This document shows, piece by piece, positions 12,221 through 25,175 of a DNA stretch of 64,000 nucleotides. The position numbers and the translations under genes are program-made. This stretch comes from Ailanthus altissimus (lineage: Eukaryota > Streptophyta > Magnoliopsida > Sapindales > Simaroubaceae). Under the pieces are notes generated by a model, which saw only the letters and a list, made by a program, of their open reading frames with translations, searched no databases and was not told the DNA's origin. Numbering within the stretch: position 1 is the stretch's first letter; each line of letters opens with the position of its first letter. The stretch spans positions 11,370,501 to 11,434,500 of the forward strand of contig OX327684.1 in assembly GCA_946807835.1 (NCBI GenBank), read 5' to 3'.

Positions 12221-12443
12221 TCTCCCTTATTCAAGGGATTTAGATCTCCATTCTATGTGAATAAGAGATCTTATCTCTTTCTTATATGATTAGGAGGTTT
12301 TTATCTCCCTCCTATGTGAATAGGAGGTCTGTTAGCCCTTTCTCTTCAAAAGGCCTGTTTTCCTTTCTTTTGAAAGGTTTGTCGCTGTTCTTACCCAATT
12401 TAGATATGATTGTTACTCTTCTTTGCAAGAGTCTTGATTCAAG
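12221..12443 (+). other. Run of consecutive short hairpins
   Basis: Perfect or near-perfect stems follow one another. TCCCTT/AAGGGA at 12,223-12,238. AGATCTC/GAGATCT with inner ATTC/GAAT at 12,242-12,271. CCTCCTA/TAGGAGG at 12,308-12,327. CCTTT/AAAGG at 12,337-12,353. CCTTTC/GAAAGG at 12,362-12,377. ACTCTT/AAGAGT at 12,415-12,432. CTTG/CAAG at 12,433-12,443. A wobble stem fills the gap near 12,278-12,297. The 5' arm is pyrimidine-rich in most of them. Confidence 0.7.
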
Positions 12444-12560
12444 TAATCTCGAAATGTATTTATCTTATCATGTTATTCATTTGATATGTGTATTGAAAGT
12501 ATTTGATGTAATATTTTGATAATATTAATGATATGAAATAAAATCTTTGCTAAAAAAATA

Positions 12561-15390
12561 TATATTTTATTATAAAAAATAGGTGTCGGAATCAGATTTA
12601 ATCAAAGGGGATATTAACACTGTCACCCCTCGAGGTTTATATAAATTATATTTGATGACAATTTTAGTCTTAATTCTACTGTTATTTTCTTTACTTAATT
12701 TATAAAATGAAAATATCTTTCAAATTTTTTAATTACATACGTAATTAAAATATCTTTAAATGGTAAGGATATTTTTATATTTTAAATTAAAAAGAGATAA
12801 TAGTATAATTAAAATCAAAGTCACTATTAAAATATAATTTATATAAATATTTGGAATTACAGTGTTAATGCCCTAATTTCAAAGAATTGAAATGTAACGA
12901 GGATAAAGGTGGCTTTTAAAAAAGGTTATACTGTACTGTACACGTGCTACATACAAAGCCATTTTTGGCTACAAGTGATTGTCACTACAATAGGTTGTGT
13001 GAAAGACAAAAAAAAAAGATTTTTTTTTTAAATTAAAAAGGAACAGGATAATTACACTTCATAGTTTGGTCAACCAACAAGTTACTCACATTATTTTTAA
13101 AATATTCAAGTTATATTATTTTTTAAAATATATAAAATTATCTCCGTCATTAAAAACTAACGCTTATTTGAACAATTATAAAGGTAAACTCGTACATTCA
13201 TTTTATCCTTAAAATAAAAAAATAAATGAATAAAAATACACCTAATGAAACTCAAAGTTAAAATAAACACCTAAATCGTTAAAATATGAGCACTTTATTG
13301 ACGTTAAATTTATTTATTTTTTATATATTTAATACAATAGTCTGAATAACCACTAGCTATTATATCTTTGCTGTTAAACGATAGTGAATGAAGGTGCATC
13401 ACCACCTCTATCAACTAGATTGTAGACCACAATAACGATAATAGTGACAATACACTTCTACTCGTTGTCGTTAGGTTGTGGAGACATAATACTCTATGAT
13501 AACGATAGTAGTGACATAGTAGCTGTCATTATGTTTTTGATTTTAGCTCTTCTCTAGTACGCTACGATAAAACAATCACAATATTATGTATATCTCAAAA
13601 TTTAGAATTCAAAGATATAAATTTTAAATCTATCTATCATCGGTCATTAGTAGCATGCTGATCATCGATCATTAGTGACTACCTAATTCTTTTGTAAATT
13701 TAATTTATTGAATTTACTTTTTTACTTTTTAATTTCTTATTTAATTTATTTTTGTTCAAACTATCATATTCAATATATAAAAAGTAATAACTTAATATCA
13801 ACAAAGTATTTCTGGCCTAATGATTTAAGTATTTAATTTGTAATTGGAGGTTTTAGTTTCCAACTCTAACAAGTGTGCGCATGTTTTTCCTCCATTTTAA
13901 AAATAGGGATAAAATAATAATTATGCTATTTAAATTAAAAATTCGTTCAAACATGCGTTAGTTAATTATTAACAACAAAATATTTTTGAGTATTTTTAAA
14001 ATACGATGACTAATTTTTCTATTTGACTAAACTCTAGAAATGTTGTTGTGCTTTATTCCAAATTAAAATAGATCAAATTCATGATACAAAATAAATATTT
14101 GCAGAATATTTATTGTTTTTGTCTCAGCAAATATTAAATTAGGACTGCCAGAGAAAAATTACAAGATTAATACTTTTTTTTAAAGCATAGAAGATAAGAG
14201 TAAACGTCTGTACGTTTTTTTAAAAATAACTAAATTATTTAGTATAGATAAAAATAATATAATTTTAAGCACTATATTATTATAGTATTTTGAAATGGTA
14301 ATTTTTTTTATTGATTTAGAATAATAAACAATAGAATTTCTAGTAGTCTAGAAATATCTAACAAATTTCAAATAAGACTAATTAAAGAAAATTTAAATAA
14401 ATATCTAACAACTATTGTCAATAAATCAATAAAAATAAACCAGCCTTAGTAGAAGTTCATATAGTTATACACTTAAAATTAACTTTGGCCAATCACCCAA
14501 AACATAGGTGGTTGATATAGTAAGAGGCAGAATGCAATCAATTTGTTTTAGCTAGGTTAACTTTAAAAAAAAAAAATTATTTCATAAGTTTTTATGGTAC
14601 AAAATAAATTTATTTATTAAAAAAATGTATTTTATGTAATGAGCTTTATACATAAGTATAGTATAAATATAAAAATAACAATGCAAATAAAAAAATATAA
14701 TATACTATTAAAAATTGTGCTCAATGATGTCTCAAAGTATATAATTAATTTATTATTAATTTTGAATAATTAAAATTAATTGAATTTTCTATTAAAATTA
14801 AGTTCACCTTAAAACTCATATAATAGATAGAAAAAAGATGAGCCAAAAAAAAAAAAGCTTAAGTGTTAATGAATTAATATTATTATAAAGAGTTTGTGAA
14901 AATATATAACTAAATATTATAGAATCCTCTCCTAATTAAGAGTAGAAAATTACCTAAAATATTTGGGCAAATAATTTTATGTTGTATTGTAACAAAAGTA
15001 TTAAAAATGCGAGGTATGGGAAGTTATATGATTGAAAAAAATTCAAATATTAAAAGACGAATAAATAAATGAACCTCGATCGTATACATGTAGGAGCATA
15101 AATATATATATATATATATATAAAACCATCTAGAATGAACCTCATTTAATAAATTAAAATTGCAGATAAACGCCTAAGCAAACCAAACTTGCCTTTCAAA
15201 ATAATTACGAAACGTGCTAGAAACTAAAATCAATCAACTTGTGTTAAGCACAATTCCACCCACAATATAATATACAACAACAAAATTTCAGAATTATGTA
15301 AATCATTTCAAACCTACCAAAGAAAACCCAAACTTAGGGGTAAAGCTGATGTTGTCATTTGAAAATGATTGATTTGATGAGAAAATTAAA
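12561..15390. other. AT-rich intergenic DNA
   Basis: Nothing recognisable apart from homopolymers and a (TA)n run at 15,102-15,122. Confidence 0.5.
15102..15122. repeat. (TA)n microsatellite
   Basis: About ten uninterrupted TA units. Confidence 0.95.
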
Positions 15391-15399
15391 GATCATGTG

Positions 15400-16830
15400 T
15401 GAGTGTGAGCCAAGTGTTAGTACGGTAAATATAAATTTTTTATTTATAAAAAATAAACACAACAAAAATTAAATTATTTTTTTTATAATTATATGTATAA
15501 AAATAAAAGATTATCTTAATTCTTTATTATGGTAGATCTTGAATTGAATGATTGTAATATTTTCTATTATCCTCAATCTTTAAACTCAACGCACGTGGGT
15601 GCGTGAATTTTTTTTAATTTCTAAAATCACTAATACCAAAATCTGAGAGAAAGGTATTAACTAAATTCTTTTTTCACGTAAGAATACGTAAAAGAATTTT
15701 TCTCTGTATCGTTATGGTCACTTTTTCTTATTACATACCTCCCATATATATAAGGATCTCCTTTGGGTATTTAGAATTTGATTAAGATTAGGAAATTAGA
15801 GTTTGATTAAGATTTGAGCTAGTAGAGGGACTGCAAGACTCATGGGCTTCCTAACTCCAACTTAAAAGCCTAGTCCTTATTATCTCATAATACACAAATT
15901 CTTCTAAGTTAACCCCATACTATTCCACTAAAAGCCAAGAGCTATACTCTAGTAACCCATGTTATAAAATAAAAGCTCATTTAATTAAACTCTTTTTAAT
16001 TAAATTAAGCTTGGTCTTTAGATCAATAATAGCCACTTAATTGACCATTTAATTAATGTTTATAATAAAGTTAGGCCTTAAAAAATGTCTTACCTCTTTA
16101 ATTACTTATTTGCCCCTAAGTCACTGAATGCTCTAATGATCATTTTTAATATATCTATATTTGTAAATAAATTTATAAATAAATATTATTATTTAATAAA
16201 TATTTTATTGAATAAATTGTGGCCACAGATTCTAATGATCAAGTACTGCAAATATCTTAGGTGGCAACAGATTTTAATGACCCATGAAATTATATCTCCA
16301 AGCTATTGAGGTTTTGACAGTTTATGTAGATCTCACTTCGTGATAACTCAAAAAATACAAAGTATAAATATAAGTTCATTACCTGTTCATGATTAAGATC
16401 AATCAAGCTTATTAAAACTTTTGTGAATTAAGATCTACGACATTTAGTTAACCAAATCGAAATTCACAGTAGTCCTGTTCAATGTATCATATACATTAAT
16501 TTTTCTATTCGAAGTCTCTACTTCGATATCAAGATAAATCATCCACTATAAGAAGTAGAAAAACTACAACCTTACATAATGAAATGTCATTTTCATTAAT
16601 GATTGTGAATATAATTTAATTTATAAAGAATTTGTGATCTATACCCTCTATATTAGCATCATATGCCTAATACATATATCATATACTTTATAAATATAGG
16701 CTCATCAATGTATGCTCAATTATATATATGAATAAACTTTATTAATCTAATAAAATATTATTACACATACTTTAAGGATATAAAATAACATAAAATATCT
16801 TGGCACATAATAATATTCCATTTGCATTTC
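15400..16830. repeat. Possible old solo LTR or LTR fragment
   Basis: Composition and word content resemble a Copia-type LTR in reverse. There is GGGCTTCC-type sequence at 15,845, a run of TTAATTAAA blocks, and a hairpin ACGCAC-GTGG-GTGCGT at 15,589-15,604. I could not find paired ends or a target duplication, so boundaries are approximate and the call is tentative. Confidence 0.2.
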
Positions 16831-17709
16831 TTTAAAGATATGTTACTTTAGTAAAGCAATGCCCTTTCTTTTTTGTTTTTAAATAAATACACCATTATGT
16901 AAAAAACTCGGTGTTTATTTGATGTTGGTTTTAAATCAAGACTTGAACGAGTGGTGTTGAAAATTTTAGAAGATGTATGAATTGTAGTAGTGTTTTTGTA
17001 TTTTTTTCTCTTATATTAGAATTATTTTTATGTTTTTTTTGTATAAGAGTTGTTTTGTCTATCATATATAAAAATAAAATTCTTCATTTTTAATAAAAAT
17101 AATAATTCTTGATTAGAATAATTTTTCATCATGGAGTTAATTTGTATATCTTTTAGTAAGAGATTAAATTTGGATATATATTAATAAATCTATATAATAT
17201 AGTATTACAATAATATTTTAATTTTACATCAATAATTTTAAAATATAATATTAATAATTTTAATCAATAATATTACATTTGTTTATTATTAAAAAAAAAT
17301 ACCCATCGTTCTCTTCAATCCGAATCACTTTTCCATGTTGGACTTTGGCCCGTCAAGATTTTGACTTTCTTTTTAAATTATATGTATAATGTGGGTAGTG
17401 TTAATCATCAAAACTTTGGCAATAAAGAGATAATACCCGTGTAAAGTTGGGGGAGAAAACTTGTATCTCAACTCATACACTAACATTTGACATTCATGGA
17501 ACATACCACGTGATATAAAAATATAAGATTAAAACTATTGAATACACTTTTTAATAAGACCACATATTATTCCATATTAATTAAAATACAAATACATATT
17601 ATATTGTTTTTGTTGATAACAAGAATTTGATTAAATAATTTAGCGACTGAATATTTGCTAGAGAAAAGTTTTAAAAATATTTTATAAATTACATAATTTA
17701 CATATGATA
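16831..17709. other. AT-rich intergenic DNA
   Basis: No coding frame or recognisable repeat seen. Confidence 0.5.
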
Positions 17710-17714
17710 ATTAG

Positions 17715-18001
17715 TATAAAGATTTAGAGAGAAGGAAATATTACATTGTTTGTAGTCTCATAGATAAAGACTTACGTATTTATAGAGTTTACCATACACT
17801 AAAATAGAAAAAATGTAAATCTAAAAGAGAAATAAACCTAATAAAAATGAATAAAAATAAACATAATAGGAATAAACTAAAATATAAAAAAGAATAATAA
17901 ATATAAATAAAGAAATAGACCTAATAGGTGGAGAAGCCAAAATGGTAATTTCTAAAACAAATAAATTTAAATTAAACTAAATCTCTTAATTTCCTTTATC
18001 A
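17715..18001 (-). repeat. 3' LTR of the 1.7-kb non-autonomous element
   Basis: Aligns along its length with 19,086-19,393, ending ...TTTATCA. The outer end is mutated from TG to TA but is fixed by the ATTAG duplication. Confidence 0.8.
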
Positions 18002-19070
18002 TGCCCCCACAAAATGAAACTCTGAGAGGAGAGTCCAATCTTACTCATCAAGATGAGAAGGTCGGAAGGAAAAATCTAATCTTATTTTTCAAGAGGAGAA
18101 AATGAGTGTGCGATGGTTACAGCGGGTAGTGATGCAACGCCAATGATGCAAGAAAAGGATGCCATGCTGGTTGGGGTGGTAATGTTGCCACACTTCGATG
18201 GAGAATGCTAAACAAGGTTGAAGCACTTGCTGTTGGATAAGAGTAGACGTTATTGATTTGATTTAGTCGGACATTAGATCAAGTTGTAAGCATGGAGAAT
18301 TTTAAAACTAAAAGAAGAAGAAGGAAGTAATAAAAAGGGAAAAAAAAATATTTTTGAAAATTTAAAGGGAAAACCCTTAAAGTAAAATAGAAAATAAAAA
18401 CTTGTTTGAGAATTAAAAGGGTAAAACTTTTAAAATAAAGCAAAAAAAAAAAAACATAAAAATAAAAGACCTATTTAAAAAAGAGAGGGGAAAGATAGTT
18501 TATAAGAATTTAATCTCATAACATAATAGAAAAAGATAGAGATAATTTATAAGAGTTTAATCGCATAACAAAATAGAAGGGGAGATAGAAGGTATGTTTT
18601 TTTTCTAAAAAGAAATTTTGTTGGTGTTAAGGATGATAAAAAGTTAGTTGAGTTCCTACATATTGAGAAAAATAATTTGATTATTTGTGATAATCATAGT
18701 TATGAGAAAGAAGGATGAGAATAATGACTAACTAAGGCAGCGAGTAATGTTCATGATTACTAGCAGTAGTTACTATTTAGGGGTATTGTTTATGATTAAT
18801 GTTCATGGGCATAGTTCATGGATTCTGTTCGTAGTTACTATTTACGCAAACTATTGACGGAAAGGAAGAAACACATTGATGGAGGGAGAATTGAATATAG
18901 TGTTAAGAAATTAGGTAGTGCTTAAAATTTAAAAAGAAAAAAATAAAACAAAAATTAATTTTGAACTCATTTGGTTGCTACACAGCAGCCATTGTTTAAC
19001 CATATGTAGCATAACGGCTTCACTTAGCCACTACATAACGACTTGGTGGAGGTAAAAGATTAATCCAATA

Positions 19071-19085
19071 GAGGCTCTGATACCA
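19071..19085 (-). other. Primer binding site of the 1.7-kb element
   Basis: The minus strand reads TGGTATCAGAGCCTC directly abutting the LTR end CAACA. Confidence 0.88.
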
Positions 19086-19393
19086 TGTTGAGATATAAAA
19101 GGAAGAAAAAATATTGCATTACTTGTATTCTCAATGATGAATGCTTGAATATTTATAGAGTTTATAATGAACTAAAATATTAAAAGGTAAACATAAAAGA
19201 AATTTAAATCTAATAGGATAAAACCAAAACAAGAAAAATAAACTTAATAGGAATAAATTAAAATAAAAAAGATAAACATAAAAAGAAAGAAAACCTAAAA
19301 AGAGAAATAGATCTAATAGGTTGAGAAGTTAAAAGGACAATTCTTAAAACAAATAAATTTAAATTAAACTAAATATCTTGATTTTTTTTATCA
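19086..19393 (-). repeat. 5' LTR of the 1.7-kb non-autonomous element
   Basis: Starts TGTTGAGATAT and ends TTTTATCA on the plus strand, next to ATTAG. Confidence 0.85.
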
Positions 19394-19398
19394 ATTAG

Positions 19399-20664
19399 TA
19401 ATAAATTATCATTGTCATTATGATTATAATATTTTTAAATTAGCCATTAAACTCATGTTAAATGTGTGAGAGTTACAATATTTATAAGATTATTATTATT
19501 TGAAAATATATATATATATATAAATTAAATTAACTAAGAAGTTATAAACTTATTACAAATAATAGAACTTTTGGAGTTACAATTTTAAAATTCAAATTCA
19601 TATTTATAAAAATTATTTTTAATAGTTACAAATTTCAAACATAAATTACACATCAATATTAGAATCACAAAATGTTTATTATTATAGTAATGCTAAATTA
19701 ATATTAGTAATATCTTAAACCTTATCTACTACTATATAAAGAGTGTTAATATTTCTTTAAAAAGTATGTATAAGAGTAAAGAAGATAAAAGAAAAATATA
19801 GAGGTATTCTATGTTTATACTTTTGAATAATATATTTTCATATTGTATTTTTGAACAACTATGATAATGGAAACTTAATATGATCTTTCAATGATTATAC
19901 TTATCGAAGAGAGTGGCTGCGAGTATAGGTTAAATTTCGGGATCATATAAATTTATTACTATCCATATGAGAGGATGACTATTTGACTTTAGGATAATGT
20001 TCTATAACATGCTTTTACTATGCTCTAGGCTAGTTTTTCTCACTCTTAATTTAAATTTTATTTTATATTATCATTATTGATGATTTTTATCTTATAAATA
20101 TTTGACAATATATGTTTTAATATATGATTGAAAAATATCTAAAATAAATTTATCTAAAGCCAAATAGTATTCTAATAAATCTTCCAATATATATATATAA
20201 ATTTGTTTTTATGTGCTTGAAGTTTTAGTTTCTATTGTTTGCTAGATAATTAAAACTAGTTTGTTCGAATTTCATGTGGTATGCCATTATGTTATTGGTT
20301 GTTTAATATGTTATGGTATTTTTATATTAAGGTTGCAGTGATGAATATATTCTTTATGCAAAGTAGTTGTTTTCACATTGGTTATCAAAAGAGTTCTAGT
20401 AAAGTTAAATTCTTTATTAACAAAAGCCACTAAAACGGTTCAGTTATTATTATATTTATTTTATTCTTAACATTAATATAATTATGTGTACTATTTATGA
20501 GTTTTTCATATTCCAGTATAAATTATTGGTAGTATAAAGAATTAATCTTTTCTTTTGGAAAAAAAAACTTTTGAAGTTTCAAACTTCTTGCTCACTTAAA
20601 ATTATAGCGTGTTTTTTTTTTAAAAAAGAAATAAAATAACTAATTTTTTTTGTGAAGTTTAAGT
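19399..20664. other. AT-rich intergenic DNA
   Basis: Contains a short (AT)n run near 19,508-19,521. No gene seen. Confidence 0.5.
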
Positions 20665-21118
20665 TGTTATGTTTGATGATTAAAAATTGATTTTGAGATG
20701 AAAATTATAATAAGTTGATATAAGATCGAGTACATATTAAACATATGAAAAAGGGATGAAAATAGAGAATTGAAATCGAGGAGGGCCGCGGAAGTATAAG
20801 AGGAGACCTGTTTTTAGGCCTTGGCACCACAATGCCGGATCGATGCCGTATTAATACTGCGGCACTCACTTTTGAGAAAATCCCATTTTAAACTAATTTA
20901 ATAAGTTTGAGTTAATTTTGAACTTTCCTTTTATATGAACTCCTATTCCAATAAGAAATAAGGTTTCTAGAAACGTTTTGGGACTTATAGGAACATTTGT
21001 AAACTCTTTAAATTGTCATGGATCAACAAGAGAGAGAGAATAGAGAGTTTAAGCAGCTTTAGAATGCTGAGTGCACAAAAAAGTACCATAGGAGCACTAG
21101 CGCTGAGTGTGCGACAGA

Positions 21119-21546
21119 GTGCCATGGGAACGCTTTAGTGCTGAGTGCGCAAGAGAGTATTGATAAATCATTTAGACAGCTCATCTATTATTGTGCTTCT
21201 TATCTTTTGTGAGAGACTTGTTATATGAGATTTCTTTGTGAACTGAGTAATAAAAGAAGTTAGGATCCTGTGATCTATCGTGGATATAGGCATTTGTTGT
21301 CGAATCATGTAAATTTCTTGTACCTTATGTATGTGCCATGGGAACGCTTTAGTGCTGAGTGCGCAAGAGAGTATTGATAAATCATTTAGACAACTCATTT
21401 ATTATTGTGCTTCTTATCTTTTGTGAGAGACTTGTTATATGAGATTTCTTTGTGAACTGAGTAATAAAAGAAGTTAGGATCCTGTGATCTATCGTAGATA
21501 TAGGCATTTGTTGTTGAATCATGTAAATTTCTTGTACCTTATGTAT
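21119..21546 (+). repeat. 214-bp tandem duplication inside the left LTR
   Basis: Copies at 21,119-21,332 and 21,333-21,546 differ at about four positions. The right LTR (25,176-25,961) has a single copy, so the duplication arose after the LTRs separated. Confidence 0.9.
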
Positions 21547-21664
21547 GTGATTGTTTATCTCTATTATGTCTGTGATCTTTTTTTTATTATTTTATTTGTG
21601 GGTAAAGTCTTTTACATGCTCTAAGAGTTTTAGAGTGATAAACTACCAACAACATAGTTGTTAG

Positions 21665-24392
21665 TGATAAGACCTGCCCCGAGACCCTCTATTGTAGATC
21701 CTAGCGGCCCTGCCGGGTACTCCGACGAAAATTCCTTAGAATTTAACTGTGTAAGTTGAGAAATTCTGCGAGGCAAACCCTTTTTTAATTCTTACTATTA
21801 CTGAATTTTTTTTGAAATATACATGAAAATACATCTTTTTTTTTATTTTAAAAAAAGGGTAGAGTTTCCCCCATTTTTCTTTAAAATATAATATAAAACC
21901 TGCAAAGAAATTGCACTTTTATTTCAAACACTTCTCAATACTACCAAATAGAACCTTCGGTCATTTCCAAAATTAATCCAACTCAACTCAATAATTTTAT
22001 TAAAATCACAAAATTGGCACACTCATAAAAAGTAAAAACGATCATCATAATATCTAAACCTCTTCGTGTTTGTCCAAAATATATGTACAAATACACATGC
22101 CTATAACTACTATACAGAAAGAAAAAGAGTGCTATTTAGTACATTTACATGTACAAAATGATCTTCAGATTTGGCCCACTAATCAGTAGTAGGAGGATCA
22201 GCAACTTGCGTACTGAGACATACACCTGAAAAGAGGGTTTAGAAAATATAAAATACAAAACAAGTGAGCTAAATGAGCTCAGTGAGTGCATTTAAGATTT
22301 TGAATTAAAATAAAATTCTGCATAAATATTAAATTTTAAAAGACATGCATAATTCATATTTCTAAAACTTGTATAAAGTTGTAAAATAGTTTCTAACATC
22401 ATATGCCGATGAAATCTTACTGAGTGGGTTTTATTTACATCTTAAAAAAATAATATCCAAAATCTGTACAACATAATAACTACCATATGCATATAAACAT
22501 ATAATATGCAATGGTAACCCTAAAGCTCTATACTCATGCAGCGACTCAACTAGCACCGCACATGTGAGTAGTTCATGGGGCGCTTCAACTAGCAGCACCC
22601 ACAGTGACATCTCAAGATATTTCACTGGCTATGCAGCGGAATCCTACATCGCCTACATATAGTAAGACAATACCTCGTACATATAGAGCGACTCACATGA
22701 CTCGACAACCCGACTTCCTGGAGTTAGTGACACATCCCCAATACTTTCCCATGTGTATGAGATATACCGGTCGGGTCTAATACCATCACCACCACTATAA
22801 TCTGAGGGTACCAATGGCCTTTGAAACAAATGTAGTAATTTTAAAGCTGTTTCTTAAATTGAACATGTAAAAAGCATATCTATGGATATATATATATTAA
22901 AATCATAAATCATGTTTATGCATTAAAAGTACATAAAACATACATTTTCATTATACGAAAACATAATAACGAAAGATAAAAAAATGACAGATTTTCACTC
23001 ATAACCGCTTCGAGCTCAATTTTGCTCTGAATTTTTACTTCTGTTACCGGTCTCGGTTTTCTTCACCTACACGCCATAAATGACATTTAGAACTAATTCA
23101 AACACTAGAATCTCATTTAACTACTAAACGCCCTAATCGGCATACAAAACCCGAATAGATAATACTTTTCAATTTTCATTTACAGAGTCATTTAATCTAA
23201 TCTAACTCACCATTTGACGTCCTGAAAATTGCTTAACGCTCTATAACTTTGGTTGGACATAATTGCCCTTCACCTTACCAAAATGGACAATTATGCCCTA
23301 TTTCTTTATTTTTTATTTTTCTATCAACCATATCTATTCAATTTACATAAGACACCATTTATACATCACAATTCAATCACAACACAACTCAACCCTAACT
23401 TCCCTACAGTGGCAGAATTTCACCCTATGTTCCAACACATTTCTTTTCTTAATTTCTTGTTCCAATTACATCAAAATCAAGCCAATTTCATTCTAATACC
23501 CTAATTATAACTAATTGAAGTCTCTACATCAAAGGCACCCAAACTCTAATTCTTACCTTGCCAATTTCTTTAATTTGATGGCTCTTTCAAGCTCCATAAT
23601 ATAATTTAACTCAATCTAAACCAAGAATACATACAAGAACATCAATTGAAGCAATCTAGAAAGTTCACATATCAACCTCACAAAATAATGTTTTTCTTAC
23701 CTCTTTTTTTTTGAATTTTCACTAATGGAGGCTTCAATTGATCTTAGGAACTTGTACTTGACCTTATTTTAGCTTGATTAAGCATAAAAAATCATGAAAA
23801 CAAATTTAAAATTTCATTGTAGCAGCCTCTCCTTTCTCTTGACCGAATTTTGCTTCTCTTGCTTTAAGATGTTTGCTTTTTCTCTCATGAAATTTCTACA
23901 CACTTTTACTATATTTATAGAGCTCCTTCAATTGTCTTTGCCCCTAAACTTATTCTAAATTTTTAATTTTCCATTGGTTGGAAACTAAGTATGTAATTGG
24001 TTCTTTTGCAACTATTTAGTTAGCATAATCAAAAGAACTAACTAGAATTCCCAACTTGGCAATCCATAAAATTATCTCTAATTGGTCAATTCTCTAATAT
24101 ATGGATTGTGTTTCTCAACACAGGCTTGTTCCATACATAAACCTTAAATGAAAATTCATGTAGTAAATTAAAATTTTATTTTCCAAGCCAATAGAGAAAA
24201 ATTTCAAAAATAATCTAAGGTCGTCCGACACTCCGATCGAGTGTGAAATTACCAAATTATGTCTAATATATCTCACGCGCACCATAGAAAAAAAAATTCT
24301 AATAGGGTTAGAATTGGGTAACCCCACGGTGTCTTCATTACTCTATACCAAAATTTAGGCGCCAATACTACTAATAGAGATTGAATATTATA
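21665..24392 (-). mobile_element. Solo LTR of a Tekay/Del-type gypsy element
   Basis: Begins TGATAAGACCTGCCCCGAGACC, ends ATATTATA, and is flanked by the target duplication GTTAG (21,660-21,664; 24,393-24,397). At 2.73 kb it matches 51,662-54,457 over its full length, and 44,981, 62,821 and 28,495-29,207 in part. Family membership follows from 44,981, where this LTR sits beside a primer site and gag. No internal genes remain: LTR-LTR recombination left one LTR. Sense direction is minus. A short open frame near 23,253 is antisense to the LTR and probably meaningless. Confidence 0.88.
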
Positions 24393-24417
24393 GTTAGGGC
24401 ACATAAAAATCTCAACA

Positions 24418-24431
24418 AGTGGTATCAGAGC
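24418..24431 (+). other. Primer binding site, non-autonomous element
   Basis: AGTGGTATCAGAGC directly after the LTR end CTCAACA. The corresponding site after the right LTR (25,962 on) is decayed. Confidence 0.75.
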
Positions 24432-25175
24432 TATGACTGCGGTTGATACTTAAATTGTATCAGATTTAAGAGTTAAAATTTATTCCTAACAAGTGGTATT
24501 ATAACCATGGTCAATACGTTAGTGGTATATCAGAACATAGGTTGTTTAGCCATTGTAATTCACAAGTATAAAGATGAAAGAATTAGAGAAAAGATCAAAA
24601 CTTAGTTGTGCAGTGATCTTGATTGAGGAGAGGCTGAGAATATAAATTGAAGAACAATCAGAAAGAAAGACAAAGATGGGTGGAGATGCTGCAATAGTCT
24701 ATAAGAAGGCCTTGAAGTTACAGAATTCTTGGTAGCTTTAAAAGAATACTAAAGATGATTAAAAGGTCTGTGGTAATAATGAAGGGTAAGAAGCATATGG
24801 AGGTTATGTGCTTAATGAGAGTGCTGTGAATGGCTCAACATGGGTTGTTGAGGGGATGTAAACCAAAAGGCAATATTAGAAATTAACTCACCATAGTGAC
24901 AAAGATCGAAAGAGAATGTACGAGAATGATGCTATTGGCAGGGATTAGTTTCAGCCAGCAAGGTATTGTATTGGTGTCAAGAGTGACACTGGAGACCACA
25001 ATCCAAAAGCTACCCGAGGAGAGATACATTTATATCTTTAGAGACTGAAGTTATGAGCTTTAGGAGAGTTAAGTCGACAAAAAGACTTTATTGAATCAAC
25101 ATTAGAGTAATTTAGCGTTGGTTGTAGAGTGGATGAAACTTGGAAAACTTCTTAAGAGATTTTCAATTAAGGAGG
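24432..25175 (+). other. Interior of the non-autonomous element, no coding capacity
   Basis: Purine-rich on the plus strand with scattered stops. I recognise no gag, protease or pol motif. It ends at the tract AATTAAGGAGG. Confidence 0.5.

Larger units (their letters stand above)
11150..12560 (+). repeat. Retroposon-like GC-rich block ending in A-rich tail
   Basis: A sharply bounded block of higher GC content in AT-rich DNA. It opens with a perfect palindrome (11,202-11,225), a pyrimidine tract and GC-rich sequence to about 11,900. It then passes through a run of stem-loops (12,221-12,443) and ends AATAAAATCTTTGCT plus A7 near 12,540-12,560. A GC-rich leader and an A-tailed 3' end resemble a LINE 5' and 3' UTR with the body deleted. 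No LINE protein is readable, and frames at 11,415-11,756 have no recognisable domain. A convincing target duplication is not seen; TTTATTATAAAA occurs on both sides but is weak evidence in such sequence. It could instead be an old non-coding gene fragment. Confidence 0.4.
17715..19393 (-). mobile_element. Non-autonomous LTR retrotransposon, 1.7 kb
   Basis: Diverged direct repeats of 287 bp (17,715-18,001) and 308 bp (19,086-19,393) flank a 1.08-kb interior. The target duplication ATTAG is at 17,710-17,714 and 19,394-19,398. A perfect TGGTATCAGAGCCTC primer site adjoins the right LTR and a TTTTGTGGGGGCA purine-rich tract adjoins the left LTR, giving minus orientation. The interior has no gag or pol and no long open frame, so mobilisation must have been in trans. 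In size it lies between TRIM and LARD classes. Heavy LTR divergence points to an old insertion. Confidence 0.85.
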
